From: Commensalibacter papalotli
Lineage (GTDB): Bacteria; Pseudomonadota; Alphaproteobacteria; Acetobacterales; Acetobacteraceae
Length of the DNA stretch: 64,000 bases
Assembly: GCF_947179115.1 (NCBI RefSeq)
Contig: NZ_CAMXCI010000001.1
Location: 62,001 to 126,000 of the forward strand
Direction: 5' to 3'
A model generated the notes under the pieces. That model did no database searches and was not told the DNA's origin. It saw only the letters and a list, made by a program, of their open reading frames with translations. This document shows, piece by piece, positions 7,710-16,905 of this stretch (positions are counted from its first letter, which is position 1; the number at the start of each line of letters is the position of its first letter). Position numbers and translations under genes: made by a program.

Positions 7710-9209
7710 ATGATTAAAAAAATACTGTTTATCTTAACATTTATCCATCGTTGGGGCGGTTTAATTGGAGGATGGTTTTGTTTTTTTTTGGTGATAACAG
7801 GTACGATTTCAATTTTTGACCAAGAAATTTCACAATGGATGCAGCCAGAATTGGCAAATTACAAGCCAACACAAATAGTGTCAGAAACGGGGTTACAAAG
7901 TGCTTATAATGTCTGGCAAGAAAATGCGCGCAAGAACCAATTTAGTTTTGTAATTTTACCTTCTGAACGATATCCATTTTTACAAGTGCTGAACAGCCAT
8001 GATAAATTATTAAGCTGGCAAAATATCGAACCAACTACTGGAGAGGTTATAAAATCTCCCTCTACTGTAGGAGGATATTTTTTTGATAGTTTACATAATA
8101 ATCTTTTAATGGGTCGCCCAGCAGGTGATATAGCGATTATTACTTTATCTATATTGTTTTTTCTTTTTATCCTCAGCGGCTTTATAATTCATCTGCAGCA
8201 TTTGTGGAAAGAGTTTTTTAAAATCAGACCTAAAGCATCTGCACTACGTTTTGTATTAGACATTCATTTGGGAATAGGGGTTTTCTTTTTACCGTTTTTA
8301 CTCATGATGGTTATAAGTGGTTTTTTATTTTATGCACCCAATTATATTTCATTTTTTAATCCATCCGCCAATCATTATCACTCAGAAACTTTGAAAGATG
8401 TTTCTGTTACCACTGACCTTCCAGCACAGAATTTATATTCTTTGGTGCAAAAGGCACAAACTTCTTTTCACTCTATGCCAGGGTTTATATTAATTACCTC
8501 AAAGCAAATCCGTGTGGTGCAAAGTGATGTGGATCAATTGGCAATTATGCGTAATTATATCGAGTTAGATAGAGCCACTGATCAAGTTTCTCGTAATATT
8601 AATCAATCCTCAGCTGGCCGATATTTCCTTAATTTAATGTTTGGACTACATTTGGCGCGCACAGGGGGAGATGTGTTGAGGTGTATTTATTTTATAGCAG
8701 GGGTTGGGTCTGCGGCATTAATCGCGACGGGGTTATTATTTTTTTCAAATAAACGCCGCCATTATAATAAAAAACATGTCTCAGCAAAATTGCTGATGTT
8801 CTACAAGTTAACTGATGGGTTGCATGTCGGGGTTATAATGGGTGCTTTATTGGCGTTATTATCAGTATTTTGGGTGAATATGCTTGTGCCTAAACACATT
8901 ATTGATAAACCGTTTTGGGAAGTGACAATCTTTTTGTGTGTATTTATTTTATCGTTTATTCAAGGATTGTTTTATAGTTTTTATTCGACAGTGATGAAAG
9001 CATGGCAATATCAAATTGGATTATTTGCATGCTTATGTATTTTATTACCAGTTGCAAAAGCTATTTTATTCCCACAAATCCTGACGTCAATTTTTAATCA
9101 AAATGGTGTTTACACTGTGATGAGTATTACGTTTATCAGTATTGGTTTGATTTTTGGAATAGTGTATTTTTATTTGCAACGAAAAAATGTTTTTAAGCGA
9201 AGAGCGTAA
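7710..9209 (+). CDS. PepSY-associated transmembrane protein (iron-regulated type)
   Basis: 499-aa inner-membrane protein of the PepSY_TM family. The diagnostic N-terminus FIHRWGGLIGGWFCFFLVITG is followed by a periplasmic PepSY-like segment and at least six further hydrophobic helices (near 145-165, 190-215, 325-345, 370-395, 405-425, 435-450, 465-490), with LDIHLGIGVFFLPFLL and FGLHLARTGG as other family marks. Such proteins often neighbour TonB-dependent siderophore receptors and are thought to act in ferrisiderophore reduction or release at the inner membrane; that role is inferred here. It is convergent with the receptor gene and shares a bidirectional hairpin with it. Confidence 0.85.
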   Translation: MIKKILFILTFIHRWGGLIGGWFCFFLVITGTISIFDQEISQWMQPELANYKPTQIVSETGLQSAYNVWQENARKNQFSFVILPSERYPFLQVLNSHDKLLSWQNIEPTTGEVIKSPSTVGGYFFDSLHNNLLMGRPAGDIAIITLSILFFLFILSGFIIHLQHLWKEFFKIRPKASALRFVLDIHLGIGVFFLPFLLMMVISGFLFYAPNYISFFNPSANHYHSETLKDVSVTTDLPAQNLYSLVQKAQTSFHSMPGFILITSKQIRVVQSDVDQLAIMRNYIELDRATDQVSRNINQSSAGRYFLNLMFGLHLARTGGDVLRCIYFIAGVGSAALIATGLLFFSNKRRHYNKKHVSAKLLMFYKLTDGLHVGVIMGALLALLSVFWVNMLVPKHIIDKPFWEVTIFLCVFILSFIQGLFYSFYSTVMKAWQYQIGLFACLCILLPVAKAILFPQILTSIFNQNGVYTVMSITFISIGLIFGIVYFYLQRKNVFKRRA

Positions 9210-9213
9210 AGAA

Positions 9214-9250
9214 ACTTTTATCCAAGTATGATAATATCTTGGATAAAAGT
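9214..9250. terminator. Bidirectional hairpin between PepSY and receptor genes
   Basis: A perfect 13-bp inverted repeat (ACTTTTATCCAAG at 9214-9226 and its complement at 9238-9250) with an 11-base loop, between two convergent stops. The T-rich runs are short, so termination in both directions is likely but not certain. Confidence 0.75.
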
Positions 9251-9259
9251 AAGCTAAAA

Positions 9260-11464
9260 TTACCAGTTATAAGAAAGCTTTCCAATAACAGTTCTGCCTT
9301 GCCCGATGGCACAACCAAAAGACTGGCTGTAACAAGCAGTAAAGTAACGTTTGTTCGTTAGGTTTTGAAACGTAAGTTGAGCATCAAGCCCTTTTAAGGT
9401 TGGAAGTGTATCATCGAACTTATAATGTGCTTGCATATCTATCAAAGTATATGCAGCGGTTCTAAGGTAAGATGTATAATTCCCATTTGTATTGCCGTTA
9501 TATCTGACACCAATAGCACCCCCTAGGTTTTTAAGTGTGCCAGACTGAATGGTGTAATCTCCCCAAAAGGAAAACATGTTTGCAGGGACTTGAGTTGGAC
9601 GAAGACCGCTATATTGTCCTTCAGTAAATTTAACATTTTGGTGTGTATAAGCTAAGATTAAGTTTAACCCAGCAATTGGCGATGTATGGGCTTCCAATTC
9701 TAGACCTCTAGAACGCTGTTTTCCTGCTTGAATACTCCATGAAGCGTTTTCAGGATCTGGAGTTAAGACATTTGTTTGTTCTAGATTATAAATAGCTGCT
9801 GTAAAGAACCCATTGAAACCTTCGGGTTGATATTTAACCCCGAATTCATATTGTTCTCCTCGCGTAGGTTGGAACGGTTTTTGATCTTTTTGAGATACTT
9901 GATTAAGCGGTTGAAACGATTGTGAGTAGATGAAATAAGGAGAGATATTATGAGGTAAATTATAAAGGATACCTCCACGAAAGGTAAATGCCTGATCACT
10001 TTGTGTAAAGCTGTTTGATGGGCTAAGGTGATTTCTCGTATGAATAGTAGACCAATCATTACGAAATCCTAACTGCACGTGTAGGCGCTTATAACTCATA
10101 TTGTCTTGTAAGAAAATAGCTTCTTGATTGGTTGTTGCACTCGTTTGAGTACTAATTGCAGGAATTTTAATCGGGGCTGAATAATTTGGGTGATATAAAT
10201 TAAGAGGGGGGGCAGAGCCCCAACCATAGTCAAACCCATCACGTAGATTTTGCCAACTGACCCCTAATAATAAATCATGTTCAACAGGACCAGTATGAAC
10301 GTTTCCATGTAGTTGTTCTTCAATAGTCATCGTATCGAGATGTTCTTTGGAACCATTTGCTAGACGATACATATATTGACTTCCTGGGGAGTATCCAGCA
10401 CTACTATTGCTAGCTCCACCTGTGCCATAGACTTGATTATAGTTGGTTCCAACATTGGTATAACGCCCTAGAGATCGAAATTGCCATTCTGGATTAAGTT
10501 GATAGATAAATTTATATCCTACGGAAGCTTGAGTACGATCATAATCTTCGAAATTTTTATCTCCTGAATAAAAATTAGAAGGAAAATGATATGGGCTGGA
10601 TAAAACAGAGCCATAGGCAGGAAAGGTTTGATAGGATGTATCACTAGGATCAGCTTGGTAACGACCGTAAACTGTTAAGTTAATATCATCGGTGGGTTCC
10701 CAGTATAAGGATGGCTGGATTGCATAGCTTTCTGCTTTGGTATACCAATCCATTCCATCTTTTCTAAATCCAGTGCCAACAACGCGCCAAGATAGATTAT
10801 CAAGACCTTTGAACGTATCGCCCAAGTCAAAAGTGCCGCGGACATAATCATAATTTCCACCTTCAATGGATACATGACGAAAGCGTGATCCATTGGCAAA
10901 TTTACTGGTTAAGGCTATAATGCCCCCTGGACTACTTTGACCATACACAACGGAAGATGGACCTTTGACGACTTCTATTTCTTGCAATAAGTAGACATCT
11001 ACTTGTTGAGCGGCGTAATATTGCCCTTTGAACATTAATAGACCATCAAGATATTCGCTGGAATCAAAACCACGGATCGTCCCAAGATTATATCTGTTAT
11101 TTGCACCACGCTGCTCCATAGCGACACCCGAACTGTAACGTAATGCTTGCCCTAGTGTTGTGGCATTTTGCATTTCCATTTGTGAAGCGGTCACCACGGA
11201 TACTGATTCTGGTGTATAGATCAAAGGTGTATTCGTTTTAGTGGCTGCTGAAGATGACTTGACTACAATAGAGTTTTTCTGACCTCTTACGACAATTTGC
11301 TCATCATTTGATGATGAATCGTCAGATGCTTTTGTAGTATTTGTATTTTGTGTTGTTGATGAAGTTGTTTGTGCAAAACTTTGTTTTGGTAAACAAAATA
11401 AGACAACACCAGAGGTAACTAATAATAAATAACGATACGTACAGGTCATGGGTTTGACAAACAC
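9260..11464 (-). CDS. TonB-dependent siderophore receptor
   Basis: 734-aa outer-membrane receptor. A signal peptide ends near QSFAQ; after a Ser/Thr/Asn-rich linker comes a TonB-box-like DEQIVVRGQ, then the plug (TPESVSVVTASQM, GQALRYSSGV, the IRGFDSSEYLDGL loop, VEVVKGPSSVVYGQSSPGGI) and a 22-strand barrel ending in the aromatic residue of GKLSYNW. Plug sequence and size match ferric-hydroxamate type receptors (FhuA/FoxA/FpvA-like), but the ligand cannot be read from sequence. A near-consensus Fur box lies 16 bases upstream of the start, so iron repression is very likely. No ABC transporter genes are adjacent. Confidence 0.95.
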   Translation of the reverse strand: MFVKPMTCTYRYLLLVTSGVVLFCLPKQSFAQTTSSTTQNTNTTKASDDSSSNDEQIVVRGQKNSIVVKSSSAATKTNTPLIYTPESVSVVTASQMEMQNATTLGQALRYSSGVAMEQRGANNRYNLGTIRGFDSSEYLDGLLMFKGQYYAAQQVDVYLLQEIEVVKGPSSVVYGQSSPGGIIALTSKFANGSRFRHVSIEGGNYDYVRGTFDLGDTFKGLDNLSWRVVGTGFRKDGMDWYTKAESYAIQPSLYWEPTDDINLTVYGRYQADPSDTSYQTFPAYGSVLSSPYHFPSNFYSGDKNFEDYDRTQASVGYKFIYQLNPEWQFRSLGRYTNVGTNYNQVYGTGGASNSSAGYSPGSQYMYRLANGSKEHLDTMTIEEQLHGNVHTGPVEHDLLLGVSWQNLRDGFDYGWGSAPPLNLYHPNYSAPIKIPAISTQTSATTNQEAIFLQDNMSYKRLHVQLGFRNDWSTIHTRNHLSPSNSFTQSDQAFTFRGGILYNLPHNISPYFIYSQSFQPLNQVSQKDQKPFQPTRGEQYEFGVKYQPEGFNGFFTAAIYNLEQTNVLTPDPENASWSIQAGKQRSRGLELEAHTSPIAGLNLILAYTHQNVKFTEGQYSGLRPTQVPANMFSFWGDYTIQSGTLKNLGGAIGVRYNGNTNGNYTSYLRTAAYTLIDMQAHYKFDDTLPTLKGLDAQLTFQNLTNKRYFTACYSQSFGCAIGQGRTVIGKLSYNW

Positions 11465-11479
11465 TCTATATTAATAAAT

Positions 11480-11498
11480 GATAATGATAATCGTTATC
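11480..11498 (-). promoter_or_regulatory. Fur box upstream of the TonB receptor
   Basis: GATAATGATAATCGTTATC matches the classical 19-bp Fur consensus at 18 of 19 positions. It sits 16-34 bases upstream of the receptor start codon, where bound Fur would block transcription. The divergent small gene at 11675 starts about 180 bases away and could also be affected. Confidence 0.9.
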
Positions 11499-11628
11499 AG
11501 ATAGTATATAAGAATACTCTTTTCAACCTAAATTTTTAAATAAGTATATTTATAATATTGATTTTTTATTTCGTATTTTAAACGTCTTATATTTGTAGAA
11601 GTTATTTCTTTTCATCTATTTTTAGTTT

Positions 11629-11650
11629 AAATAAAGTTGGGACTTTATTT
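11629..11650. repeat. Small perfect hairpin before the 85-aa ORF
   Basis: AAATAAAGT and its exact complement flank a TGGG loop (9-bp stem). It lies 24 bases before the start of the 85-aa gene and has no long T-run after it, so it is more likely in the leader or promoter region of that gene than a terminator. Function unknown. Confidence 0.5.
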
Positions 11651-11674
11651 GATGTAAAATCATGGTGTGAAAAA

Positions 11675-11932
11675 ATGATAAAACGAGTTTTAACCGTAGC
11701 GATAGCAGTGGGGGCTTGTATATGGTTTGTTACGTATATCAAATCTTATAACAGCAATACAAACTTTAATGTTCAACAGCGTTTTGATGATATTATGGAT
11801 TCAGCACAAGATCAGGCTCAATCCATTTTAAAAGAAGCGGATGAGAAGAAGAAAAAAGCGTTTCAAATTCTCAAAGAGAGAAAAGATACATTAATACAAC
11901 AACAGCAAAAAGAATTATTTGATCAGCGTTAA
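11675..11932 (+). CDS. Small membrane-anchored coiled-coil protein (85 aa), unknown
   Basis: I do not recognise this gene. It encodes one N-terminal transmembrane helix (VLTVAIAVGACIWFVTYI) followed by about 55 residues of charged helix rich in Glu, Lys and Gln (KEADEKKKKAFQILKERKD), probably a coiled coil facing the periplasm or cytoplasm. Its last 18 bases overlap the end of the convergent GNAT gene. It is divergent from the Fur-controlled receptor. It is real by codon pattern and plausible start, but no function can be given. Confidence 0.6.
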   Translation: MIKRVLTVAIAVGACIWFVTYIKSYNSNTNFNVQQRFDDIMDSAQDQAQSILKEADEKKKKAFQILKERKDTLIQQQQKELFDQR

Positions 11933-12388
11933 TGGATCATGAGTATTTTTATTTGCTTTTATATTCCACTGGGTCAAATTCAGTTCCATGGGTAAAAAAG
12001 ACACGCCTTTTTTTGAAAATTCTTTATCAAAAGGTTGGAACTGAAATTTTTCATAAAAGCGAATAGCTGTTACTCTGGCATTTAAGTATATTGTTTCAAT
12101 TTTTTTATTTGCTAACTCTAGTAAAATATGATGAAACAAGAAACTTCCAATACCTCGATTTTGATAGTCTGTTTTTGTTGCAAATTTACGAATTTGATAT
12201 CGTATGGGCGAACGGTAAAAAACAGATAAACAACTAATGACTTTTTGGTCTTTAATATACCCATAATGAGTGGCATTCTCATCATCTTCTTCAATACAGT
12301 CTTGTAAAGTGCCATTAGGCCATAAGATATCCCTTCTCAAATTCAGGCAATCGCTTAGTTCAATTTGTTTAATTGAATTATGTAACAT
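11915..12388 (-). CDS. GNAT family N-acetyltransferase
   Basis: 157-aa acetyl-CoA-dependent acetyltransferase. Motif A, the acetyl-CoA pyrophosphate site, is visible as KFATKTDYQNRGIGSFLF with the Q-x-x-G-x-G pattern, preceded by a beta strand and followed by IETIYLNARVTAIRFYEKFQF, the usual motif B with the Asn/Tyr-Glu-Lys segment. The substrate is unknown; the fold is common to antibiotic-, polyamine- and protein-acetylating enzymes. Its 3' end overlaps the 85-aa ORF. Confidence 0.88.
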   Translation of the reverse strand: MLHNSIKQIELSDCLNLRRDILWPNGTLQDCIEEDDENATHYGYIKDQKVISCLSVFYRSPIRYQIRKFATKTDYQNRGIGSFLFHHILLELANKKIETIYLNARVTAIRFYEKFQFQPFDKEFSKKGVSFLPMELNLTQWNIKANKNTHDPLTLIK

Positions 12389-12491
12389 CGTAGACTCCTT
12401 TTTTTTGTAATAGATATGTTATTATTTTCTAGTAGAAATTTAATTTATTGATAATGTAGGTTTTTAATCTTTGATCTTAAAAGAGTTTATA

Positions 12492-13352
12492 ATGAAACAA
12501 GTCTATAAACGTTTTTTCTGTAATGGAATATTTTGTGCATTCGTAATTTATGCCAACTTTCCTGAACAGTCAAAAGCATTTCAGGTACTTGAGCATACGG
12601 TTCATCTTGAACAAGCCGATACAAAACAAAATTTGGATCAATTAACCAAAGCAGCCACAGCTGGGAATGCGGTTGCACAATATCATTTGGCCCTTAGGTA
12701 TCAACAAGGCCAAGGGGTTCTTCAGGATCAAAATACAGCAATAGAATGGTTCGAGAAAGCGGCTAAAAACGGTAATGCCAAATCACAATTGGCATTAGGA
12801 ATTTTTTATGGTGGGGGTATTGGTGTGGAGCGCGACTATATTCAAGCGAGAAAGTTTTTAGAGCAGGCCGCTGCTCAAAGTGAACCAGAAGCTAATTTTT
12901 ATTTAGGGTTGATTTATTTTAAAGGATTAAGAGTTCCCAGACTATACATAAGAGCAAAAAAATATTTTGAACTGTCGGCTCAAAAAGGTAACAGTGATGC
13001 TCAATATTTTCTTGGGCGGATGTATTATAGTGGACAAGGAATTCCACAAGATTATCACAAAGCAATAGAATGGTTTGAAAAATCTGCCAAGCAAGGAAAC
13101 AAGCATGCGAATGCAATGCTTGGAATTGCATATGATAATGGTCACGGTGTTAAAAAAGATTATAAAAAATCGTTTTATTATTATCAACAAGCAGCCAAAC
13201 AAAATGTTCCCGAGGCCCAACTCGCTGTTGGAGTGTCTTATTTAACAGGGCATGGAACCAAAAAAAACAAGCAAGAAGCAAAAGTATGGTTGCTTAAATC
13301 TTGTCGACAAAATAATAACTCTGCCTGTGAGATAATCTCCAGTATGAATTAA
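12492..13352 (+). CDS. Sel1-repeat (SLR) protein 1, secreted
   Basis: 286 aa from the ATG at 12492, which has an AAAGAG site upstream (the frame is open further back only through a TTG). An N-terminal signal peptide ends near EQSKA. After a half repeat come about six Sel1-like repeats of 36 aa (pattern ALG.MYY.G.GV..DY.KA..WFEKAA.QG...AQ). The last repeat ends with a Cys pair (KSCRQNNNSACEI), matched at the end of the third paralogue. SLR proteins are alpha-solenoid scaffolds for protein-protein contacts and in other bacteria link to virulence, exopolysaccharide or stress signalling. First of three tandem paralogues; specific role unknown. Confidence 0.88.
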   Translation: MKQVYKRFFCNGIFCAFVIYANFPEQSKAFQVLEHTVHLEQADTKQNLDQLTKAATAGNAVAQYHLALRYQQGQGVLQDQNTAIEWFEKAAKNGNAKSQLALGIFYGGGIGVERDYIQARKFLEQAAAQSEPEANFYLGLIYFKGLRVPRLYIRAKKYFELSAQKGNSDAQYFLGRMYYSGQGIPQDYHKAIEWFEKSAKQGNKHANAMLGIAYDNGHGVKKDYKKSFYYYQQAAKQNVPEAQLAVGVSYLTGHGTKKNKQEAKVWLLKSCRQNNNSACEIISSMN

Positions 13353-13472
13353 AGACACAATGGTTTGATAAAACATTTTTTCTTGATTTTTATTATTGAT
13401 TATCCGTCATAGTCTTATTAATTTTAACGAACTAGCTGTCTTTATTTTTCTCGGGCATTGATTAGGGTTTAT

Positions 13473-14816
13473 ATGATTCATTATATTTTTATTATACTGA
13501 TCATCATATGCGTAATTTGTATTGCATTTGTTGTATATGATATAGGAATACGTAAATTTCGAATATCCAATCATATAAATCATGCCAGTTCCGCTATCAA
13601 TTCAAATAATGAAGTAGAAGTGGATTTCATTGAATCCAGTACGCCTATGGATAAAGGTTTGATGCATTTTAAAGGGGATGGCGTACCTCAAAACTATAAA
13701 AAGGCCAAAGAGTTTTTTGAAAAAGCGGCGTCTGGTGGTCATGTTCAAGCAATTTTATACCTAGCTATTATTTTTTATGAGGGATTAGGCGTTGAACAAG
13801 ATGATTCCAAAGCCCTAGCTTATTTTGAAGAGGCAGCTAAAAAAGGTAATGCCAAAGCTATGTTTGCTTTGGGAAGAATTTATATTACGGGTCATGTGGT
13901 AAAGCAAAATTATGATACCGCCCGCGAATATTTTGAATCTTCTGCACGTCAAGGTGAGGTGGAAGCGCTTTTAAACCTTGGTATGATGTATTACGAGGGG
14001 GTTGGAGTTACTCAGGATTATAGCAAAGCAAGAGTATATTTAGAGCAAGCTGCTCAAAAAGGGGCTGCTGAAGCACAAAATAATCTAGCTTACATGTATG
14101 TCCGAGCCAAAGGCGTAGAAAAAGATCTTGAAAAAGCTAGAGAATATTATTCTTTTTCGGCTCGACAGGGAAATAAGCAGGGTGAATATCAATTAGCATT
14201 AATGTATTGGAATGGTGACGGAGGAGAGCAAGATCGTCCAAAAGCCAGAGGGTATTTCGAAAAGGCTGCTTATCAAGGTGAGGTTGAAGCTCAGTTTTTT
14301 ATGGCTAATATTTACTATCATGGTCAAGAAATGGCTGTGGATTATAAAAGAGCTGCTTATTTTTACGAAAAAGCCGCACGTCAAGGTCACGTACAGGCTC
14401 AAAATATGATTGGCTACATGTATTCAGAAGGGCAAGGTGTTTCCAAAGATTACAAGCTAGCGATATATTGGTATGAGCAAGCTGCTAACTGTGGAGATGT
14501 TCAGGCACAATATAGTTTGGGATATGTCTATTTAGCAGGGCAAATTATTAAGATTGATCTTGTGAGAGCCTTTGAATATTTCCAAACTGCGGCGGAAAAT
14601 GGGTATGATCTGGCTCAATTTAACCTTGCGATTATGTATTATAAAGGTGATGGTGTCCCCCAAGATTTTTTAAAAGCAGCGTTTTGGTTTGAAAAAGCTG
14701 AGGCTCAGGGTCATAAAAAATCCAGTTTTATTCTTGGAAAAATGTATCTAGAGGGGCAAGGTGTTCCTCATAATCATGATAAAGGAATGGCGCTGATTGC
14801 AAAAAGTGAAGGCTAA
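13473..14816 (+). CDS. Sel1-repeat (SLR) protein 2, membrane-anchored
   Basis: 447 aa from the ATG at 13473, which has an AGGG site just upstream. One hydrophobic helix at the N-terminus (IIFIILIIICVICIAFVVY-like) is followed by about 11 uninterrupted 36-aa Sel1 repeats, beginning MDKGLMHFKGDGVPQNYKKA and running to the end with almost no other sequence. An export or membrane-anchor role for the helix is likely, placing the solenoid in the periplasm. It lacks the C-terminal Cys pair of its two neighbours. Intergenic gaps of about 110-120 bases leave room for separate promoters. Confidence 0.88.
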   Translation: MIHYIFIILIIICVICIAFVVYDIGIRKFRISNHINHASSAINSNNEVEVDFIESSTPMDKGLMHFKGDGVPQNYKKAKEFFEKAASGGHVQAILYLAIIFYEGLGVEQDDSKALAYFEEAAKKGNAKAMFALGRIYITGHVVKQNYDTAREYFESSARQGEVEALLNLGMMYYEGVGVTQDYSKARVYLEQAAQKGAAEAQNNLAYMYVRAKGVEKDLEKAREYYSFSARQGNKQGEYQLALMYWNGDGGEQDRPKARGYFEKAAYQGEVEAQFFMANIYYHGQEMAVDYKRAAYFYEKAARQGHVQAQNMIGYMYSEGQGVSKDYKLAIYWYEQAANCGDVQAQYSLGYVYLAGQIIKIDLVRAFEYFQTAAENGYDLAQFNLAIMYYKGDGVPQDFLKAAFWFEKAEAQGHKKSSFILGKMYLEGQGVPHNHDKGMALIAKSEG

Positions 14817-14928
14817 ATAAGCGTTTCAATTATAAAGGTATTTTTTTTCTATAATGAGATCATAAAACGTAGTATAGTCTTTTCACACTCCTAATATTCG
14901 CTTTTTGTCTTTGTTATATCGGTTTTTT

Positions 14929-16794
14929 ATGTCCAGATCTCATATTGCTCTTGTTGGAAAAATAGCAGCGATTGCCTGTATTATTTTTATTGTTTTTTGT
15001 ATTTGTTTTTATAAAACAATTCGAACTGGTTTTATTGAGGCACAATTTGATCGTGCCAGTATGTATATGCAAGGTGAGGGTAATCCTCAAGATTTTAAAA
15101 AAGCACGTGAATATTTAGAGCAGTCTGCTACTGCTGGCAGTGATAATGCTCAATATATGTTGGGTGTTATGTATGAGAAAGGCCAAGGGGCCTCTCAAGA
15201 TTTTTCAAAAGCGATGAATTTTTACAAACAAGCTGCTAATAAAAATCATGCCAAAGCTCAATATGCATTAGGTAGTATGTATGACCATGCACGTGGCGTG
15301 CCAGAGGATCATACCGAAGCCGTTCGGTGGTATGAGAAATCAGCAAATCAAAATAACCCTGCGGCGCAGTATGCGTTGGGCTATGCATATTATAATGGTA
15401 TCGGCACCAGTAAAAATATTGATAAAGGGTTACAGTATCTTCAAAAATCCGCAGAAAATGGGTATGTTAAAGCCCTTTTTTATATTGGATCCTTGTATTT
15501 CGAAGGTAAAAATATTCCTCAGGATACCAAAAAAGCATTTTCATATTTCGAAAAGGCTGCTTACAAAGGCAATCATGATGCACAATTTTATTTAGGGGTG
15601 ATGTATGAAAATGGGAATGGGGTAAAGCTCGATTATACCAAAGCAATATATTGGTATGAAAAATCATCAAAAACCCACTCGAGTGCAGCATTTAATTTAG
15701 CTAAAATGTATAAAAATGGTTTGGGAGTAGAGATTGATTATAACCATGCCTTTGAACTCTTAAAAAGAGCAGCGAATGGAAATAATATTCAGGCGCAATA
15801 TTATTTGGCTAATTTTTATGACAAAGGGGACAATGTTCCACAAGACAGTGCTAAGGCAGCTTTTTGGTATGATAAAGCTGCAAAACAAGGGGATAGTAGA
15901 TCTGCTTATCGATTAGGTGAAATGTATATAGATGGTCGTGGTGTGAATGAAAATTTCGACAAAGCGTTTCAATTATTTCAACAAGCTGCTCAGGATGGAA
16001 ATGTTCAGGCCCAATTAAAGATGGCCACAATATATTTCAAAGGAATGAATACGCCAATTGATCATAATAAAGCAATTGAATGGTATCAAAAAGCTGCTAA
16101 TCAAAATAATTCAGAGGCTTTACTTGCTTTGGGAAATATTTTTGATCAAGGGTTAAACGTTCCAAAAGATCCAGCAAAGGCAGTAGGATTTTATCAAAAA
16201 GCTGCTGAGGGTGGAAATGTCGAGGCTCAATTAAAAATTGCATCGTTTTATTTAGCGGGAACGAATTTACCAAAAAACCCAGCAAAAGCAATTGAATGGT
16301 ATCAAAAGGCTGTCGACCAAGGAAATATTCAAGCAATGTTGGTATTGGGCCAGATTTACGAACAAGGTATTGGAACGACTGAAGATTATCAGAAGGCCTT
16401 TGAAATATATAGTAAAGGATTAAGTAGTCACAATGCTGATCTGCAATATGCTGTTGGCATGTTATATGCAAAAGGATTAGGGGTTTCCAAAGATATTGAA
16501 AAAGCGAGAAATTTCTTAAAAAAAGCAGCTCAACAAGGTTTAGTCGTAGCGCAACGTGAATATGCTAAACTTGATTTATCAAATCAGGTTCAAGATCCCA
16601 ATATGCAAACAGTGATATCTTATCTTCAAGAAGCGATAAAAAATGGTGATGCGGAGTCTATGTTCATACTAGGAAATTTATATTTAAATGGTAATCATGT
16701 AACCAAAGATACCAAACTTGCCAAAGAATTGTTTATGCAAAGTTGCGAAAAGGGTTTTGAAAACGCTTGTCATATTTTAAAAACTACATATTAA
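14929..16794 (+). CDS. Sel1-repeat (SLR) protein 3, membrane-anchored
   Basis: 621 aa from the ATG at 14929 (a TTG eight codons upstream is possible). An N-terminal hydrophobic helix (IAAIACIIFIVFCICFY) precedes about 16 Sel1 repeats; repeat 6 is one residue short and repeat 15 is degenerate. It ends QSCEKGFENACHIL, sharing the SC...AC C-terminus with SLR protein 1. Length differences among the three genes suggest growth and loss of whole repeats within a duplicated family. Function unknown; a periplasmic adaptor or scaffold is an inference from the family. Confidence 0.88.
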   Translation: MSRSHIALVGKIAAIACIIFIVFCICFYKTIRTGFIEAQFDRASMYMQGEGNPQDFKKAREYLEQSATAGSDNAQYMLGVMYEKGQGASQDFSKAMNFYKQAANKNHAKAQYALGSMYDHARGVPEDHTEAVRWYEKSANQNNPAAQYALGYAYYNGIGTSKNIDKGLQYLQKSAENGYVKALFYIGSLYFEGKNIPQDTKKAFSYFEKAAYKGNHDAQFYLGVMYENGNGVKLDYTKAIYWYEKSSKTHSSAAFNLAKMYKNGLGVEIDYNHAFELLKRAANGNNIQAQYYLANFYDKGDNVPQDSAKAAFWYDKAAKQGDSRSAYRLGEMYIDGRGVNENFDKAFQLFQQAAQDGNVQAQLKMATIYFKGMNTPIDHNKAIEWYQKAANQNNSEALLALGNIFDQGLNVPKDPAKAVGFYQKAAEGGNVEAQLKIASFYLAGTNLPKNPAKAIEWYQKAVDQGNIQAMLVLGQIYEQGIGTTEDYQKAFEIYSKGLSSHNADLQYAVGMLYAKGLGVSKDIEKARNFLKKAAQQGLVVAQREYAKLDLSNQVQDPNMQTVISYLQEAIKNGDAESMFILGNLYLNGNHVTKDTKLAKELFMQSCEKGFENACHILKTTY

Positions 16795-16905
16795 TTACGT
16801 TGTTTTTTTAATCAATTCTGTAGCTATTTTTATGATTTGAATATATAAATAAAGATGTTCATTTTTAAGTGATCTCTTTTCAAATTTGAAGTAGGAGTCT
16901 GTTCA

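Noticed and set aside
16097..16471. 124-aa minus-strand ORF inside Sel1-repeat gene 3.
   Set aside because: Antisense shadow created by the repetitive coding sequence.
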